A DNA stretch of 64,000 nucleotides from Mycoplana rhizolycopersici (GTDB taxonomy: Bacteria > Pseudomonadota > Alphaproteobacteria > Rhizobiales > Rhizobiaceae): the NCBI RefSeq assembly GCF_013378445.1, contig NZ_JABXYK010000006.1, positions 186,001-250,000 on the forward strand, read 5' to 3'. The notes below the pieces were generated by a model, which saw only the letters and a program-made list of their open reading frames with translations, did no database searches and was not told the DNA's origin. Below are positions 1-7,543 of the stretch, piece by piece. The stretch's first letter is position 1, and each line of letters begins with the position of its first letter. The translations under genes and the position numbers were made by a program.

Positions 1-847
1 CGATGATATCGATCGGCTCTTCTTCCAGCTTGTAGTCGAGCTGGCCGTGATACCGCCGGACCGTGCCGCCGCCGGATGTCGCCAGCAGTTCGTCGCCGAT
101 ATCCGCCGCCAGCTCGAAATCGTCTTCATCGATCATGCTGGCCGGCAGACCGGCGCCGTCGAGGTCGATGAGATAGCTGCGAAAGATCAGCGGCAGGTTT
201 GCCGAATAGGCGGTCAATCCCGTCCGCGGATCGAAGACCTTGTTTCGACGGGCGACCGGCACGAGCTGCGGCAGGCGGTTCGGATAGACCTCGGTGATCT
301 TCTCCGTCTTGACCTTGTTGGCCTTGACCATGACGGTGACGCAACCGCGGCAACGGTGCGTCGCGTCGTAGATCTCCGGGAAAATGTCCGCGACGCGGTC
401 ATAGTGGAGCTGGCTCGCGGATCCAAGGCGAAACTCGACCTCCACCTTTCCATCGATCGGCGAGGTGTTGATGTTTCCATCCGGCTCTACGGTGACGATA
501 CGCTCGTCCAGGCGCCATTCGGTGAAGGCGTCGATCCCCAGTTCGCCGCCCTCGCCGAGATAGAGGATCTGCACCAGCGCGCCGTCGCGGACCTCGAAAA
601 AGATGATGGCGGCGCCCATCGGCCCCTCGCCATAACTCTTGCGCCGCGGGGCCACCGACTGCCGGACAGTTCCGCGCATCTCTGCCGGCTTCGGCGCATC
701 CTCCCGGAACAGCGCGTTTGCACCATAGGAGATGCCGAACCCGATAGCGCCGGCCAGAAGGTTGCCGCCGAGTGTCAGCGCGCCGGACGCGGTAACGAGG
801 CCGGGGATCCCGGCCGCAGCGATGAGACCAACGATCGCCTGAGGCAT
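1..847 (-). CDS. Tail tip / host-specificity (J-like) protein, N-terminal part, cut by window edge
   Basis: The frame starts at ATG 847-845 and stays open to position 1, giving 282 residues of a longer protein. The stop of the upstream gene overlaps this start (TAATG), which fixes it. The N-terminus has a glycine/alanine-rich hydrophobic stretch (about residues 5-45), then a region of tail-protein type and a segment reading DPRTGLTAYSANLPLIFRSYL near residue 200. That segment resembles the conserved pre-loop found in siphophage central tail-tip proteins. Its place, last after the tape measure and three small tail genes, matches lambda gpJ. It would form the tail tip and contact the host receptor. 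Assignment to this role is from position and weak similarity; the rest of the gene lies outside. Confidence 0.72.
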   Translation of the reverse strand, partial: MPQAIVGLIAAAGIPGLVTASGALTLGGNLLAGAIGFGISYGANALFREDAPKPAEMRGTVRQSVAPRRKSYGEGPMGAAIIFFEVRDGALVQILYLGEGGELGIDAFTEWRLDERIVTVEPDGNINTSPIDGKVEVEFRLGSASQLHYDRVADIFPEIYDATHRCRGCVTVMVKANKVKTEKITEVYPNRLPQLVPVARRNKVFDPRTGLTAYSANLPLIFRSYLIDLDGAGLPASMIDEDDFELAADIGDELLATSGGGTVRRYHGQLDYKLEEEPIDII

Positions 848-1242
848 TAGACGCTCCACGCCGCCAGAACGGCGCAGCCGCGAAATCCGGCAACGCCCCG
901 CTCAGCCTTCACGATCCAGCGGCCGGTGGCGGACAGGATCGCACAATACTGCACGCCTGCGACCTCGATCACGCCGAAGTCGCCGGGCTTGTTACCGACG
1001 GACCTGGAAGCGCCGGCCGATTCAGCAATCGCGGCAATCATCGGCACAAGACCGCCGCGATCGGCGATCAATTGCTTGGCGCCGACCGCATCAGCAACCG
1101 CCCCCCGAAGGTCCGCCGCAGGATCGACGCCGTGATTGACCTGCCACCAGTCGGCCAGCTCCAGCCCGCAATTCATCTCACGCCAGCAAAACGGCTTTTG
1201 CGCCATGTCGGCGATGAAGGCGTCGAGAACAGTCAAAGCCAT
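847..1242 (-). CDS. DUF6950-like phage tail-module protein
   Basis: A 131-residue protein of the tail module. It contains a C-W-R-E-M-N-C-G-L-E-L-A-D-W stretch near residues 18-33, resembling the Cys/Asp-Trp core of DUF6950 proteins, which sit in many phage tail clusters at the place of lambda gpK (NlpC/P60-like peptidase). I do not see a complete Cys-His-His peptidase triad, so enzymatic activity is not claimed. The gene overlaps the upstream tail gene by 10 bases and the downstream J-like gene by the shared A of TAATG, so translation of the three is probably coupled. Confidence 0.7.
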   Translation of the reverse strand: MALTVLDAFIADMAQKPFCWREMNCGLELADWWQVNHGVDPAADLRGAVADAVGAKQLIADRGGLVPMIAAIAESAGASRSVGNKPGDFGVIEVAGVQYCAILSATGRWIVKAERGVAGFRGCAVLAAWSV

Positions 1243-1805
1243 TTGTATTCTTTCGCATCAATGCCGGCAGTGCGGCTCATCCCATTGTCACCGGGATAGC
1301 GGTTCTGCTGGTCACGATCGGTAACGTATCCGAATGGTGCCCGACGCTTGTTCGAGAAAGGGCCTTCGGCCGAGATCGAAACGGTTCGGACGAAGCCGCC
1401 GCTGTCATCAGCTGCGCGGGTTGCTTCCATTCCGCGCATCTTCCCCCACGTCACGGCATAGGGATCGTCGAGGCACTGGGCGTCCTCGTCGAAGTATTGC
1501 GAGAACACGGTAACAAGCCGGTCGAAATATTCTGAAGCCTCCCCCTTCACCTTGCTCCCAAATGTCTCATCGACCCCGGACACGGTGAACCGCAGTTCTG
1601 GCGCTTTCCCGTTGATCGCCTGGGCAATTCCCGAAACCTGTCCCAGCTCGCCGAAGCCGAGCCACGTGCGGCCGTCATTCGTCTCCAGGCGCCCGAACCC
1701 GTTCCAGACACCGATCGGCCCGGAAGCGAAGTCGAACAGCACGAGGCGGCCACGTCGAACCACGCGCCCTGCGTGCTGCGCACGGACTGCTGCACTGAAG
1801 GTCAT
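1233..1805 (-). CDS. Phage tail / baseplate-hub-like protein (unknown family)
   Basis: A 190-residue protein lying two genes after the tape measure, the position of lambda gpL. Residues 15-60 are rich in beta-strand-like hydrophobic alternation (VVRRGRLVLFDF, then G-x-W-x-G-F-G-R-L) and glycine-tryptophan motifs. I recognise no specific domain by motif. The start ATG at 1805 follows the upstream stop by three bases. Product naming rests on gene order in siphophage tail modules; it could equally be called a hypothetical tail protein. Confidence 0.65.
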   Translation of the reverse strand: MTFSAAVRAQHAGRVVRRGRLVLFDFASGPIGVWNGFGRLETNDGRTWLGFGELGQVSGIAQAINGKAPELRFTVSGVDETFGSKVKGEASEYFDRLVTVFSQYFDEDAQCLDDPYAVTWGKMRGMEATRAADDSGGFVRTVSISAEGPFSNKRRAPFGYVTDRDQQNRYPGDNGMSRTAGIDAKEYKWL

Positions 1806-1808
1806 GGA

Positions 1809-2507
1809 TCAGAGCCCGTTCCAGCTTTCGACAAGTTCAAGCGACGGCCTGCCCCACCGCCCCATATCGAGGTCGAGCGCGCCTTCGTCGGACGAAGCCA
1901 GGTTCATGACAGCCTTCGGCGTGGCGAAATCGACCGTCTCGCCGCTCTTGACGGGAAAACGCAGCGGCGGTCGAAACTGTATCGTCGCCTGATCGCCCGA
2001 GATTTCCGGTGTCTTCGTGATGATATGCAGGGAGGGACGCAACCCATCATAAACCGAGAAATACATTCCGCGCCGCAGCGCCCCGGCCTGATGCACGGTC
2101 ACGACCGCCGATGTCGCGCGAAGCGGCAGATCACCGGCAAGCGTGATGCGAATGGTCGACTGGCTGTAACCGCTCCCATCGGAAAACTTCGCGCCGTCGG
2201 AATGCGGAATGCCGGTAATGACCGGTGGAAAGGACCCGAACGTCGGCGCACGCAAATCGTCGAAGGGCCCGACGACGAGATCGCCCGCCATCCCCTCCAG
2301 CGATGCGACGATCCCGCGCCAGTCGAGGATCTGGTCGCGGTGAACGATCGGAAACTCAGCCAGACTGGCAACCCAGTACCCGGAATCGGTCACCCCCACT
2401 TGCTGCTTGCCGCTGAAGGAACGAGGACCGAGCGTCTGGAGCGGCTTGATCCGGAACATCAGCCGCACTGGAACAATGTGCGAAGGCAGAACTTCCATCA
2501 GCGCCAC
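1809..2507 (-). CDS. Phage tail protein of unknown family
   Basis: A 232-residue protein directly after the tape measure, overlapping its 3' end by 10 bases. It has no obvious signal peptide or transmembrane segment and is rich in predicted beta structure. Residues 65-90 read as V-G-P-F-D-D-L-R-A-P-T-F-G. The position is that of lambda gpM (tail tip), but the length is about twice as great and no family motif is visible. It is probably a tail-tip or distal tail component, on context only. Confidence 0.62.
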   Translation of the reverse strand: MALMEVLPSHIVPVRLMFRIKPLQTLGPRSFSGKQQVGVTDSGYWVASLAEFPIVHRDQILDWRGIVASLEGMAGDLVVGPFDDLRAPTFGSFPPVITGIPHSDGAKFSDGSGYSQSTIRITLAGDLPLRATSAVVTVHQAGALRRGMYFSVYDGLRPSLHIITKTPEISGDQATIQFRPPLRFPVKSGETVDFATPKAVMNLASSDEGALDLDMGRWGRPSLELVESWNGL

Positions 2508-4399
2508 TCGTTCTCGCGGGCATAAGCCAGCTTCTGGTTGTTCTCGTTGATCGCCTGGCGGATCAGTCCGACCGTTTTCTCGGACGCGTCGCCCTGGATG
2601 ATGATGTCGCCGCCACGAATGCTCGTCGCGCCGCTCCGGCGACCTTGCGTGTTTGGATCGTAGATATCGACCTGTTCACTGGGCTTCTTGCGGAAGGCCA
2701 CCACCTGGCTATCGACGCCGGTGAAGTTCGAAGCTCCGCCCGGAAGGATGGACCCGCCCTGCGAAAACCCGAACAGGGATTTCACGATGCTCCCGACAAT
2801 ATTACCGAAGCCGCCGCCAGCGCCCCCCGCGCCAGCCGCTCCGCCACCAAAGGCATTGGTGAGCGCCTGAAGGCCGGAGTTGAGCGCCGCTTCGCCCAGC
2901 TGCTTCAGCAGCCCCTTGATCGCCTGCTTCGCCTCGTCGCCACCTTTGACCAGGCCGGAGAATACGTCTCCGATACTGGAGGCAAGGCTCTGCCCCACGC
3001 TCTGCAACTCGCCGAATGCACCGGTAACATCGTTCGCGGTCTGGGCGGCGACCCCCTGCACATTGCCCTGCAGGCTGGCCATGCCGTTCGAGAGACCCTG
3101 CATGATATTGACGCCGACCTCGTGCATGACACGAGACGGCGAATGGATACCGAGGGTGCTCTTGACGGTATCGGCAATGCCCGTGCCGAGATCCCGAATG
3201 CCGCCCTTTACCGTTTCCCATTTGGCCTTGATGCCATTCCAGAGCCCGTCGATGATCTGCCCGCCGATCTCCATCATCTTCGCCGGCAGCGCGGCAAAAG
3301 CTGCAATCACATCATTGGTGAACTGCACCACGGCCTGTCCGACCGAGCGGACCTTCTCGATCATGCCATCCCAGGCTGAGACGAAGCCCGCCCAGGCGCC
3401 CGAAAGGAAAGACTGGATGGCCGCGGCCGCCGCATTGATCTCCGGCCAGAACGCCACGATAGCAACCGTCAGGGCCGTGACACCGGCGACGACGGCCAGT
3501 ACCGGTGCGCTGATCGCCGCAATTGCGGTGAGGAAAAGACCAAGCCCGGCAACGATGGGGCCGATCGCAGCAGCGGCGCCAGCAATCACCGTGCCCCATT
3601 TCAGCAGTTCCGGGTTCGTCTTTGCCAGCGCCTGGACGATCGAGGTCAGTTGCTGGACGAGGCTCGTGATGAACTCCAGCACGCCGCTCGAAGCAATGGC
3701 GATCGTCACGCCCTTGATCGCCTCTCCAAGCGCCCGCATGGAGTCGTTGTAGCTCTTCAGTCCCGCCGCCTGATCTTCGGAAATGACGGCAGCCCCTTCG
3801 CCCAGCTTGCGGAAGCCTTCGCCGCCTTGCTCGAGGAGTGGGATCAGCGCGGTTGCGTCCGATGCCATCGCTTCGAGATAGAAGGTAAGATCCTGCTGGG
3901 AAGCACCTGCCTTTTTCAGGCTGTCATAATAGAGCTGCAGCGCCTGCGGTCCGGACAGGTTCTTGAAGGCATCGGCAGTGAGGCCGATCTTCGGCGCGAT
4001 GGTCTCGAAGAAATCCTTCATCGGGCCGCCGCCCGTGGCATTGAAGTCGCCAACCCGGTCGTTCACATCCTTGAAGATGTCGGCCAGCTTGTCGCCCTCG
4101 ATCCCGACAGATCGGGCAGCGAAGGCGAGCTTCTGGAATTCCTCAAACCCTACATTCGAGATCTGCGCGGACTTGCGCAGCTCGTCGATATCCTTCGCCA
4201 TCTGGCCCGCGGCAATCGCGACTGCACCGCCGGCGGCGGCAAGCGGTGCGGTGATATAGGTCGAGAGCTTTACGCCCCATCCCTGCAGCTGCTTGCCGAC
4301 ATTCGCCATGCTGGCGCGAACGCCGTTCAGCCCCTCGGTGAACTGGGCGGTATCAATGCCCAGGTTGACGCGCAGCGCGCCGATGACCGCCGATGCCAT
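2498..4399 (-). CDS. Tail tape measure protein
   Basis: A 633-residue protein that sets tail length and is threaded through the tail tube. The N-terminal 60 residues have the typical tape-measure look (an opening of the VIGALRVNLGIDTAQF type). A hydrophobic, alanine-rich region lies at about residues 265-325, with several membrane-like helices as expected for the DNA-injection part. The C-terminal third is a glycine-rich section followed by a short beta-rich tail. It is short for a siphophage tape measure, implying a tail of modest length. It lies just after the two overlapping tail-chaperone frames, the canonical order. Confidence 0.92.
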   Translation of the reverse strand: MASAVIGALRVNLGIDTAQFTEGLNGVRASMANVGKQLQGWGVKLSTYITAPLAAAGGAVAIAAGQMAKDIDELRKSAQISNVGFEEFQKLAFAARSVGIEGDKLADIFKDVNDRVGDFNATGGGPMKDFFETIAPKIGLTADAFKNLSGPQALQLYYDSLKKAGASQQDLTFYLEAMASDATALIPLLEQGGEGFRKLGEGAAVISEDQAAGLKSYNDSMRALGEAIKGVTIAIASSGVLEFITSLVQQLTSIVQALAKTNPELLKWGTVIAGAAAAIGPIVAGLGLFLTAIAAISAPVLAVVAGVTALTVAIVAFWPEINAAAAAIQSFLSGAWAGFVSAWDGMIEKVRSVGQAVVQFTNDVIAAFAALPAKMMEIGGQIIDGLWNGIKAKWETVKGGIRDLGTGIADTVKSTLGIHSPSRVMHEVGVNIMQGLSNGMASLQGNVQGVAAQTANDVTGAFGELQSVGQSLASSIGDVFSGLVKGGDEAKQAIKGLLKQLGEAALNSGLQALTNAFGGGAAGAGGAGGGFGNIVGSIVKSLFGFSQGGSILPGGASNFTGVDSQVVAFRKKPSEQVDIYDPNTQGRRSGATSIRGGDIIIQGDASEKTVGLIRQAINENNQKLAYARENEWR

Positions 4400-4402
4400 G
4401 CT

Positions 4403-4738
4403 TCACCTTCTCGTTCGGGATGACAGCCATGAGCGCGTGATCGCTTCGATCTGCTCCGGGCTCATTCGCCTGCCTGTCGGCTTCGTCTGGCTGCCGAGGA
4501 GGGATTCCAGCTTCGGCAACTTCTTTGTTCGCGCTAGCGCCTCAATGTGCCAGGCCAGCCACGCAAGCTCGCTTCGCTCTCGTCGCAGGCGCGAAACGGC
4601 GCCATCCATGATCACGCTGATCTCGCGTGGGGTCAGGCTCCAGAACTGCGAGGGATCCTGGCCGCATTCCACCCATGACGTGAGCAGACCTAGCGGCGAG
4701 AAGCCCCCGCCTTCCGAGGGTTTGCCTTCTTCTCCCCC
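4403..4738 (-). CDS. Second tail-assembly chaperone frame, probably expressed by -1 frameshift or an internal start
   Basis: This frame ends four bases before the tape-measure start and is offset by -1 from the preceding chaperone gene, overlapping its last ~50 bases. Past the overlap it encodes a domain of the type seen in gene-transfer-agent and phage tail chaperones: C-G-Q-D-P-S-Q-F-W-S-L-T-P-R-E at the front and a helical L-A-W-L-A-W-H-I-E-A-L-A-R region. No ATG sits at the front of the domain. A GTG (near 4676) is a possible internal start. Otherwise the ribosome could slip on the G-rich run at 4733-4741, giving a fusion as in lambda gpG-gpGT. The 5' limit given is the putative slip site. 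Confidence 0.6.
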   Translation of the reverse strand, partial: GGEEGKPSEGGGFSPLGLLTSWVECGQDPSQFWSLTPREISVIMDGAVSRLRRERSELAWLAWHIEALARTKKLPKLESLLGSQTKPTGRRMSPEQIEAITRSWLSSRTRR

Positions 4739-5043
4739 TCCGGAAACGCCAGCTTGAAGGCTTTCCCGATCGCCTCCATGCACACTGGCACGGTCGCTTC
4801 GGTCATAACGGCGCCGGCCTCCTTCAGATCGATTTCCGGATGATGATCCTGAAGACCGGCCCAGACGATCGTCCGAACCGTCGACATCCGGATATTGGCC
4901 TGATCGTTCAGGCCCTCCGCCACCTTGCCAATCGGCGCGCCCAGCTCGTCCTCGAGAACGCAAAGCGCGTTGATCGAAAAAGACATGGTGAATGTGCGAT
5001 CGCCGACCGGAAGCGAAACGGAACCACGAATCGGATTTGCCAT
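4690..5043 (-). CDS. Tail-assembly chaperone, GTA gp10-like
   Basis: A 117-residue protein opening MANPIRGSVSLPVGDRTF, a style typical of the gene-transfer-agent gp10 / DUF3356 family. Members pair with a second overlapping chaperone and coat the tape measure during tail assembly. It lies between the tail tube gene (stop adjacent to this start) and the tape measure, the usual site for lambda G-type proteins. The charged C-terminal tail (E-G-E-K-K-A-N-P-R-K) is encoded by the G/A-rich stretch that could serve as the frameshift site for the overlapping frame. Confidence 0.82.
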   Translation of the reverse strand: MANPIRGSVSLPVGDRTFTMSFSINALCVLEDELGAPIGKVAEGLNDQANIRMSTVRTIVWAGLQDHHPEIDLKEAGAVMTEATVPVCMEAIGKAFKLAFPEGEKKANPRKAGASRR

Positions 5044-5472
5044 TTAAGCGGCCTCTCCCCAGGTCTCCGCGCCGGAAACGGCGACAGTGATGGTGGCGGT
5101 CATGCGGTCGTCGATGGGGGCCGTCTTCTCGTAGCCCGTGATGACGGCCTTGTAGGTAACCGTCACGTTGTTCGGGAACGTGATCCGATGATCGACCGAT
5201 GCGCCGGATTCGAACAGCCCGCGGATAAGTTCGTCGGTCGAGCTTCCCGGAACCCAGTTGATCTCGAATGAAGCCTCGCCGTTGTCGATCAGGCCGGCAA
5301 TGTACTCCCGACGCCGGTTCGGGCTCTTCATATGGGTGGCGTCAATCCGGTCGGCCGTGGACGCGCCCGGAGTGACGTTGATCACCTCGGCTGCCTCGAC
5401 GAAGGCAGGTGTCGAAAGCGACGCATCCCAGATCGCGTATCCGGTATTGTAGCCGATCATTGCATCGGTCAT
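5044..5472 (-). CDS. Major tail tube protein
   Basis: A 142-residue protein of the phage tail-tube type: an opening segment with small residues (M-T-D-A-M-I-G-Y-N-T-G-Y), a central D-A-T-H-M-K-S-P-N-R-R-R-E-Y-I-A-G-L motif near residues 45-62, and a C-terminal G-Y-E-K-T-A-P-I-D-D-R-M-T-A-T-I-T-V stretch. These match the TP901-1/HK97-type tail tube fold, in which hexamer rings stack around the tape measure. It lies between the tail completion protein (DUF3168) and the chaperones, as expected. Confidence 0.87.
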   Translation of the reverse strand: MTDAMIGYNTGYAIWDASLSTPAFVEAAEVINVTPGASTADRIDATHMKSPNRRREYIAGLIDNGEASFEINWVPGSSTDELIRGLFESGASVDHRITFPNNVTVTYKAVITGYEKTAPIDDRMTATITVAVSGAETWGEAA

Positions 5473-5475
5473 GGC

Positions 5476-5841
5476 TCAGTCTCCATGGTGAATGGTAAAG
5501 TCGATGGAAGTGCGGAAAAGGCTTGAAACATCGCCAGCGTCCGCAGCCGGCAGATCCCGTTGACCGTCGAGGAACATCCCCTGGATGGTGCCGCCCCTGT
5601 AGCCGGAGAGCGCTGCGGTGACAGCGCGTGCGGTGACCTTCGCCTCCGTCCTCGTGTCGGCATAGCAGTCGATCTGAACGCGGCTAAGCACGTATCCGCT
5701 CGGACCCTTCATGTGGTAATTCGCACGCCCGGTAATGCGCTGCATCACGACATAGGGGCGAGGCGCGTCCTGCGGTGCCTGGAACCAGTGCCGGCGGCCG
5801 CCAGCGACACCAGCGAGGAGAGCGGTGATCTCTTCCTCCAT
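5476..5841 (-). CDS. Tail completion / tail terminator protein, DUF3168
   Basis: A 121-residue protein starting at ATG 5841, chosen because its start overlaps the stop of the preceding gene (TGATG). It shows the DUF3168 pattern: a short N-terminal helix, then R-P-Y-V-V-M-Q-R-I-T-G, a V-Q-I-D-C-Y-A-D-T strand and a terminal R-T-S-I-D-F-T-I-H-H. DUF3168 proteins (lambda gpU-like) cap the tail tube where it meets the head. The gene order gp10-like, DUF3168, tail tube is typical. Confidence 0.85.
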   Translation of the reverse strand: MEEEITALLAGVAGGRRHWFQAPQDAPRPYVVMQRITGRANYHMKGPSGYVLSRVQIDCYADTRTEAKVTARAVTAALSGYRGGTIQGMFLDGQRDLPAADAGDVSSLFRTSIDFTIHHGD

Positions 5842-6284
5842 CACGCGCCGCCTTTCTTCGCTAGCCGCTTGGCCGCCTTCTCGATCGAGACCCACAGACC
5901 GTCCGAGATGAGCGTGATCGTGCTCATCTTATGGGCGTCCCACGCTGGCCGCATGAACGGCTGTGCGATGTGGCCGGGCCCGGTACCGAACTCCTGGAAG
6001 ACGCCGGCGGGATTGTTTGTGCCGACGAACATCTCCTGAAAGGTCGGCTTGTTTTCTTCGCGATGAAGCCCGCGCTGGCGCCCGTTCAGCCGGGTAGAGA
6101 CGTCGATGCTCTCGTAGAGGTGCATGTCGTGCCGAGGCGCACCCAGGCGCGCCGCGCGCGCGATCGGCTCGCCGGCATCCTTCAGCACCTGGCGCAGCAC
6201 CGCCTTTGCCGTAGACTTCGGGAGGGCGCCGAGTGCCCGATCTAGCTCCCGCAGACCTTCAACTTTCACCGTGGACTTTGCCAT
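5841..6284 (-). CDS. HK97 gp10-family head-tail joining protein
   Basis: A 147-residue protein beginning V-K-V-E-G-L-R-E-L-D-R-A-L. It has the family's conserved E-F-G-T-G-P-G-H-I-A-Q-P-F-M-R-P-A-W motif around residues 110-127. HK97 gp10-like proteins act at the neck between head and tail. It overlaps both neighbours by one base (stop/start sharing), consistent with coupled translation in the neck module. Confidence 0.9.
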   Translation of the reverse strand: MAKSTVKVEGLRELDRALGALPKSTAKAVLRQVLKDAGEPIARAARLGAPRHDMHLYESIDVSTRLNGRQRGLHREENKPTFQEMFVGTNNPAGVFQEFGTGPGHIAQPFMRPAWDAHKMSTITLISDGLWVSIEKAAKRLAKKGGA

Positions 6285-6622
6285 CAGTCCACACTCACGC
6301 TGGCGGTGATCTCAAGGAAGCGATGACGACCTTCGGAGGTCTCCTTGATGCCTTTGATGTCCCAGTCCTTGCCCTCGTGGCGAAGCATGTCACTCGGCAC
6401 GATGCCCCGCGTGTTGACGCTGGATCGCACCACGAAGCGCGCCTGCAGGTATGCCCCCACGGTGCCGGCCGCAGAGCGCTCGCCATCGGAGACATCCCGC
6501 CGACTGGCGCGGACGGCTACGACGGGCACCCAGACGCCTACAGCTTCGTTCAGCGTGTTGCGTGCGCTCTCGTCGAACCGCAACACCGTAATGGCGCGAT
6601 CGAGTTCCTGGACGGTCGTCAT
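6284..6622 (-). CDS. Head-tail adaptor / head closure protein
   Basis: A 112-residue protein resembling the SPP1 gp16 / Phage_H_T_join family: an opening D-R-A-I-T-V-L-R-F, then a W-V-P-V-V-A-V-R-A-S-R-R-D strand-rich centre and a late G-K-D-W-D-I-K-G-I-K-E motif typical of the family's R-Y-x-I-x-G-I-x-p pattern. It would close the portal exit. Its place between the gp6-like connector and the gp10 protein fits. Confidence 0.85.
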   Translation of the reverse strand: MTTVQELDRAITVLRFDESARNTLNEAVGVWVPVVAVRASRRDVSDGERSAAGTVGAYLQARFVVRSSVNTRGIVPSDMLRHEGKDWDIKGIKETSEGRHRFLEITASVSVD

Positions 6623-6623
6623 G

Positions 6624-6956
6624 TCAGGCCAGCGTCGGTTTGCGCATCATGCAGAGCAGTGCGACGATCGGGTTCTTCGGGTCCGAAGTACCCAGCCCCG
6701 ATAGCAGTTCGACCTGGTCGGGATCATATAGACCCTGAACGGCGATCACGACGGCTTGGCGCACCGCCGCCGGCGTGGTGGATTCATCCCAATCGTCGTT
6801 GGCTCCCTCCTTCAGGTACCGGACGACCGCCTCCGAAGCCGTGTCGATGTAGGCCTGCAGAACGCCGTCGTCCTCGTGATCAAGGATGTTGCCTTCATCA
6901 TCGCGCTCGGCGATCCGAAGCGCCTGTTTGACGAAATCCAGGCTGACCAACGCCAT
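6624..6956 (-). CDS. gp6-like head-tail connector
   Basis: A 110-residue mostly helical protein opening M-A-L-V-S-L-D-F-V-K-Q-A-L-R-I, with D-D-G-V-L-Q-A-Y-I-D-T-A-S-E-A-V, the standard pattern of the HK97 gp6 / phage connector family. These proteins form the ring directly under the portal. It is followed by the adaptor with a one-base gap. The C-terminus (M-M-R-K-P-T-L-A) is typical of such connectors. Confidence 0.9.
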   Translation of the reverse strand: MALVSLDFVKQALRIAERDDEGNILDHEDDGVLQAYIDTASEAVVRYLKEGANDDWDESTTPAAVRQAVVIAVQGLYDPDQVELLSGLGTSDPKNPIVALLCMMRKPTLA

Positions 6957-7543
6957 TATCGGACATCCCCGCCGGCGCGGATGCGGAGCGGTGCGTGTGC
7001 CTTCGCTTCCTTCATCACGCCATCCTTGCCGTCGCGACCCTTCTTCGCCGCAAGCGTCCAGTGCTTCTCGGCGCTGTCGGGCTTCTCGTCGGTCTTGTCG
7101 GCGTCGCAGTGCCAGAGACTGCCACCCCAGGTGACAGTGTCACCCTTCTGGTAGGAGCTGCCGTCCTGATAGACGCCGCGGTAGATCATGGTCGGAATGC
7201 CGAGTTCGACCTTGAACGACTGGTCGTTGCTGACGAACGCGAGCAGGACGGTCCTGCCATCATCCATCAGGGTAGCGTCGAAGTCTTCGAGCGAGAACCC
7301 ATCTCGACCAGGCTTGCCCGGCTCGCCATCCTTGCCTACCACCGGCCCGAGATCCTTCACTGTGCCGTCGGACATGGTCAGGACGAGATTGCCGGTGCGA
7401 TCGATTAGCGCGTTGACGACGTCGACCGGGGTGCCGGCATCGGCCAGACGCTTTTCCAGATCTGCGATGCGCGCTTCCATCGGGGAGATCTGCGCCTTGA
7501 CGATCGCGGCGAGTTCCTGGCCGAGGGCCTTTGCGTCGATCAT
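6956..7543 (-). CDS. Phage head-module protein with collagen-like and carbohydrate-binding-like segments
   Basis: A 195-residue protein with a mosaic layout: an N-terminal coiled coil (about residues 5-35), a beta segment, a short collagen-like G-K-D-G-E-P-G-K-P-G-R-D-G tract (about 69-81), then a Y-R-G-V-Y...Y-x-x-G-D-x-V-T-W-G-G-S-L-W segment (about 118-150). The latter resembles the small aromatic-rich chitin/cellulose-binding (ChiC-type) module. A second G-R-D-G-K-D-G follows. It overlaps the portal gene by four bases. It could be a head fibre or decoration protein that binds surface glycans; this role is inference, the mosaic is visible. Confidence 0.7.
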   Translation of the reverse strand: MIDAKALGQELAAIVKAQISPMEARIADLEKRLADAGTPVDVVNALIDRTGNLVLTMSDGTVKDLGPVVGKDGEPGKPGRDGFSLEDFDATLMDDGRTVLLAFVSNDQSFKVELGIPTMIYRGVYQDGSSYQKGDTVTWGGSLWHCDADKTDEKPDSAEKHWTLAAKKGRDGKDGVMKEAKAHAPLRIRAGGDVR

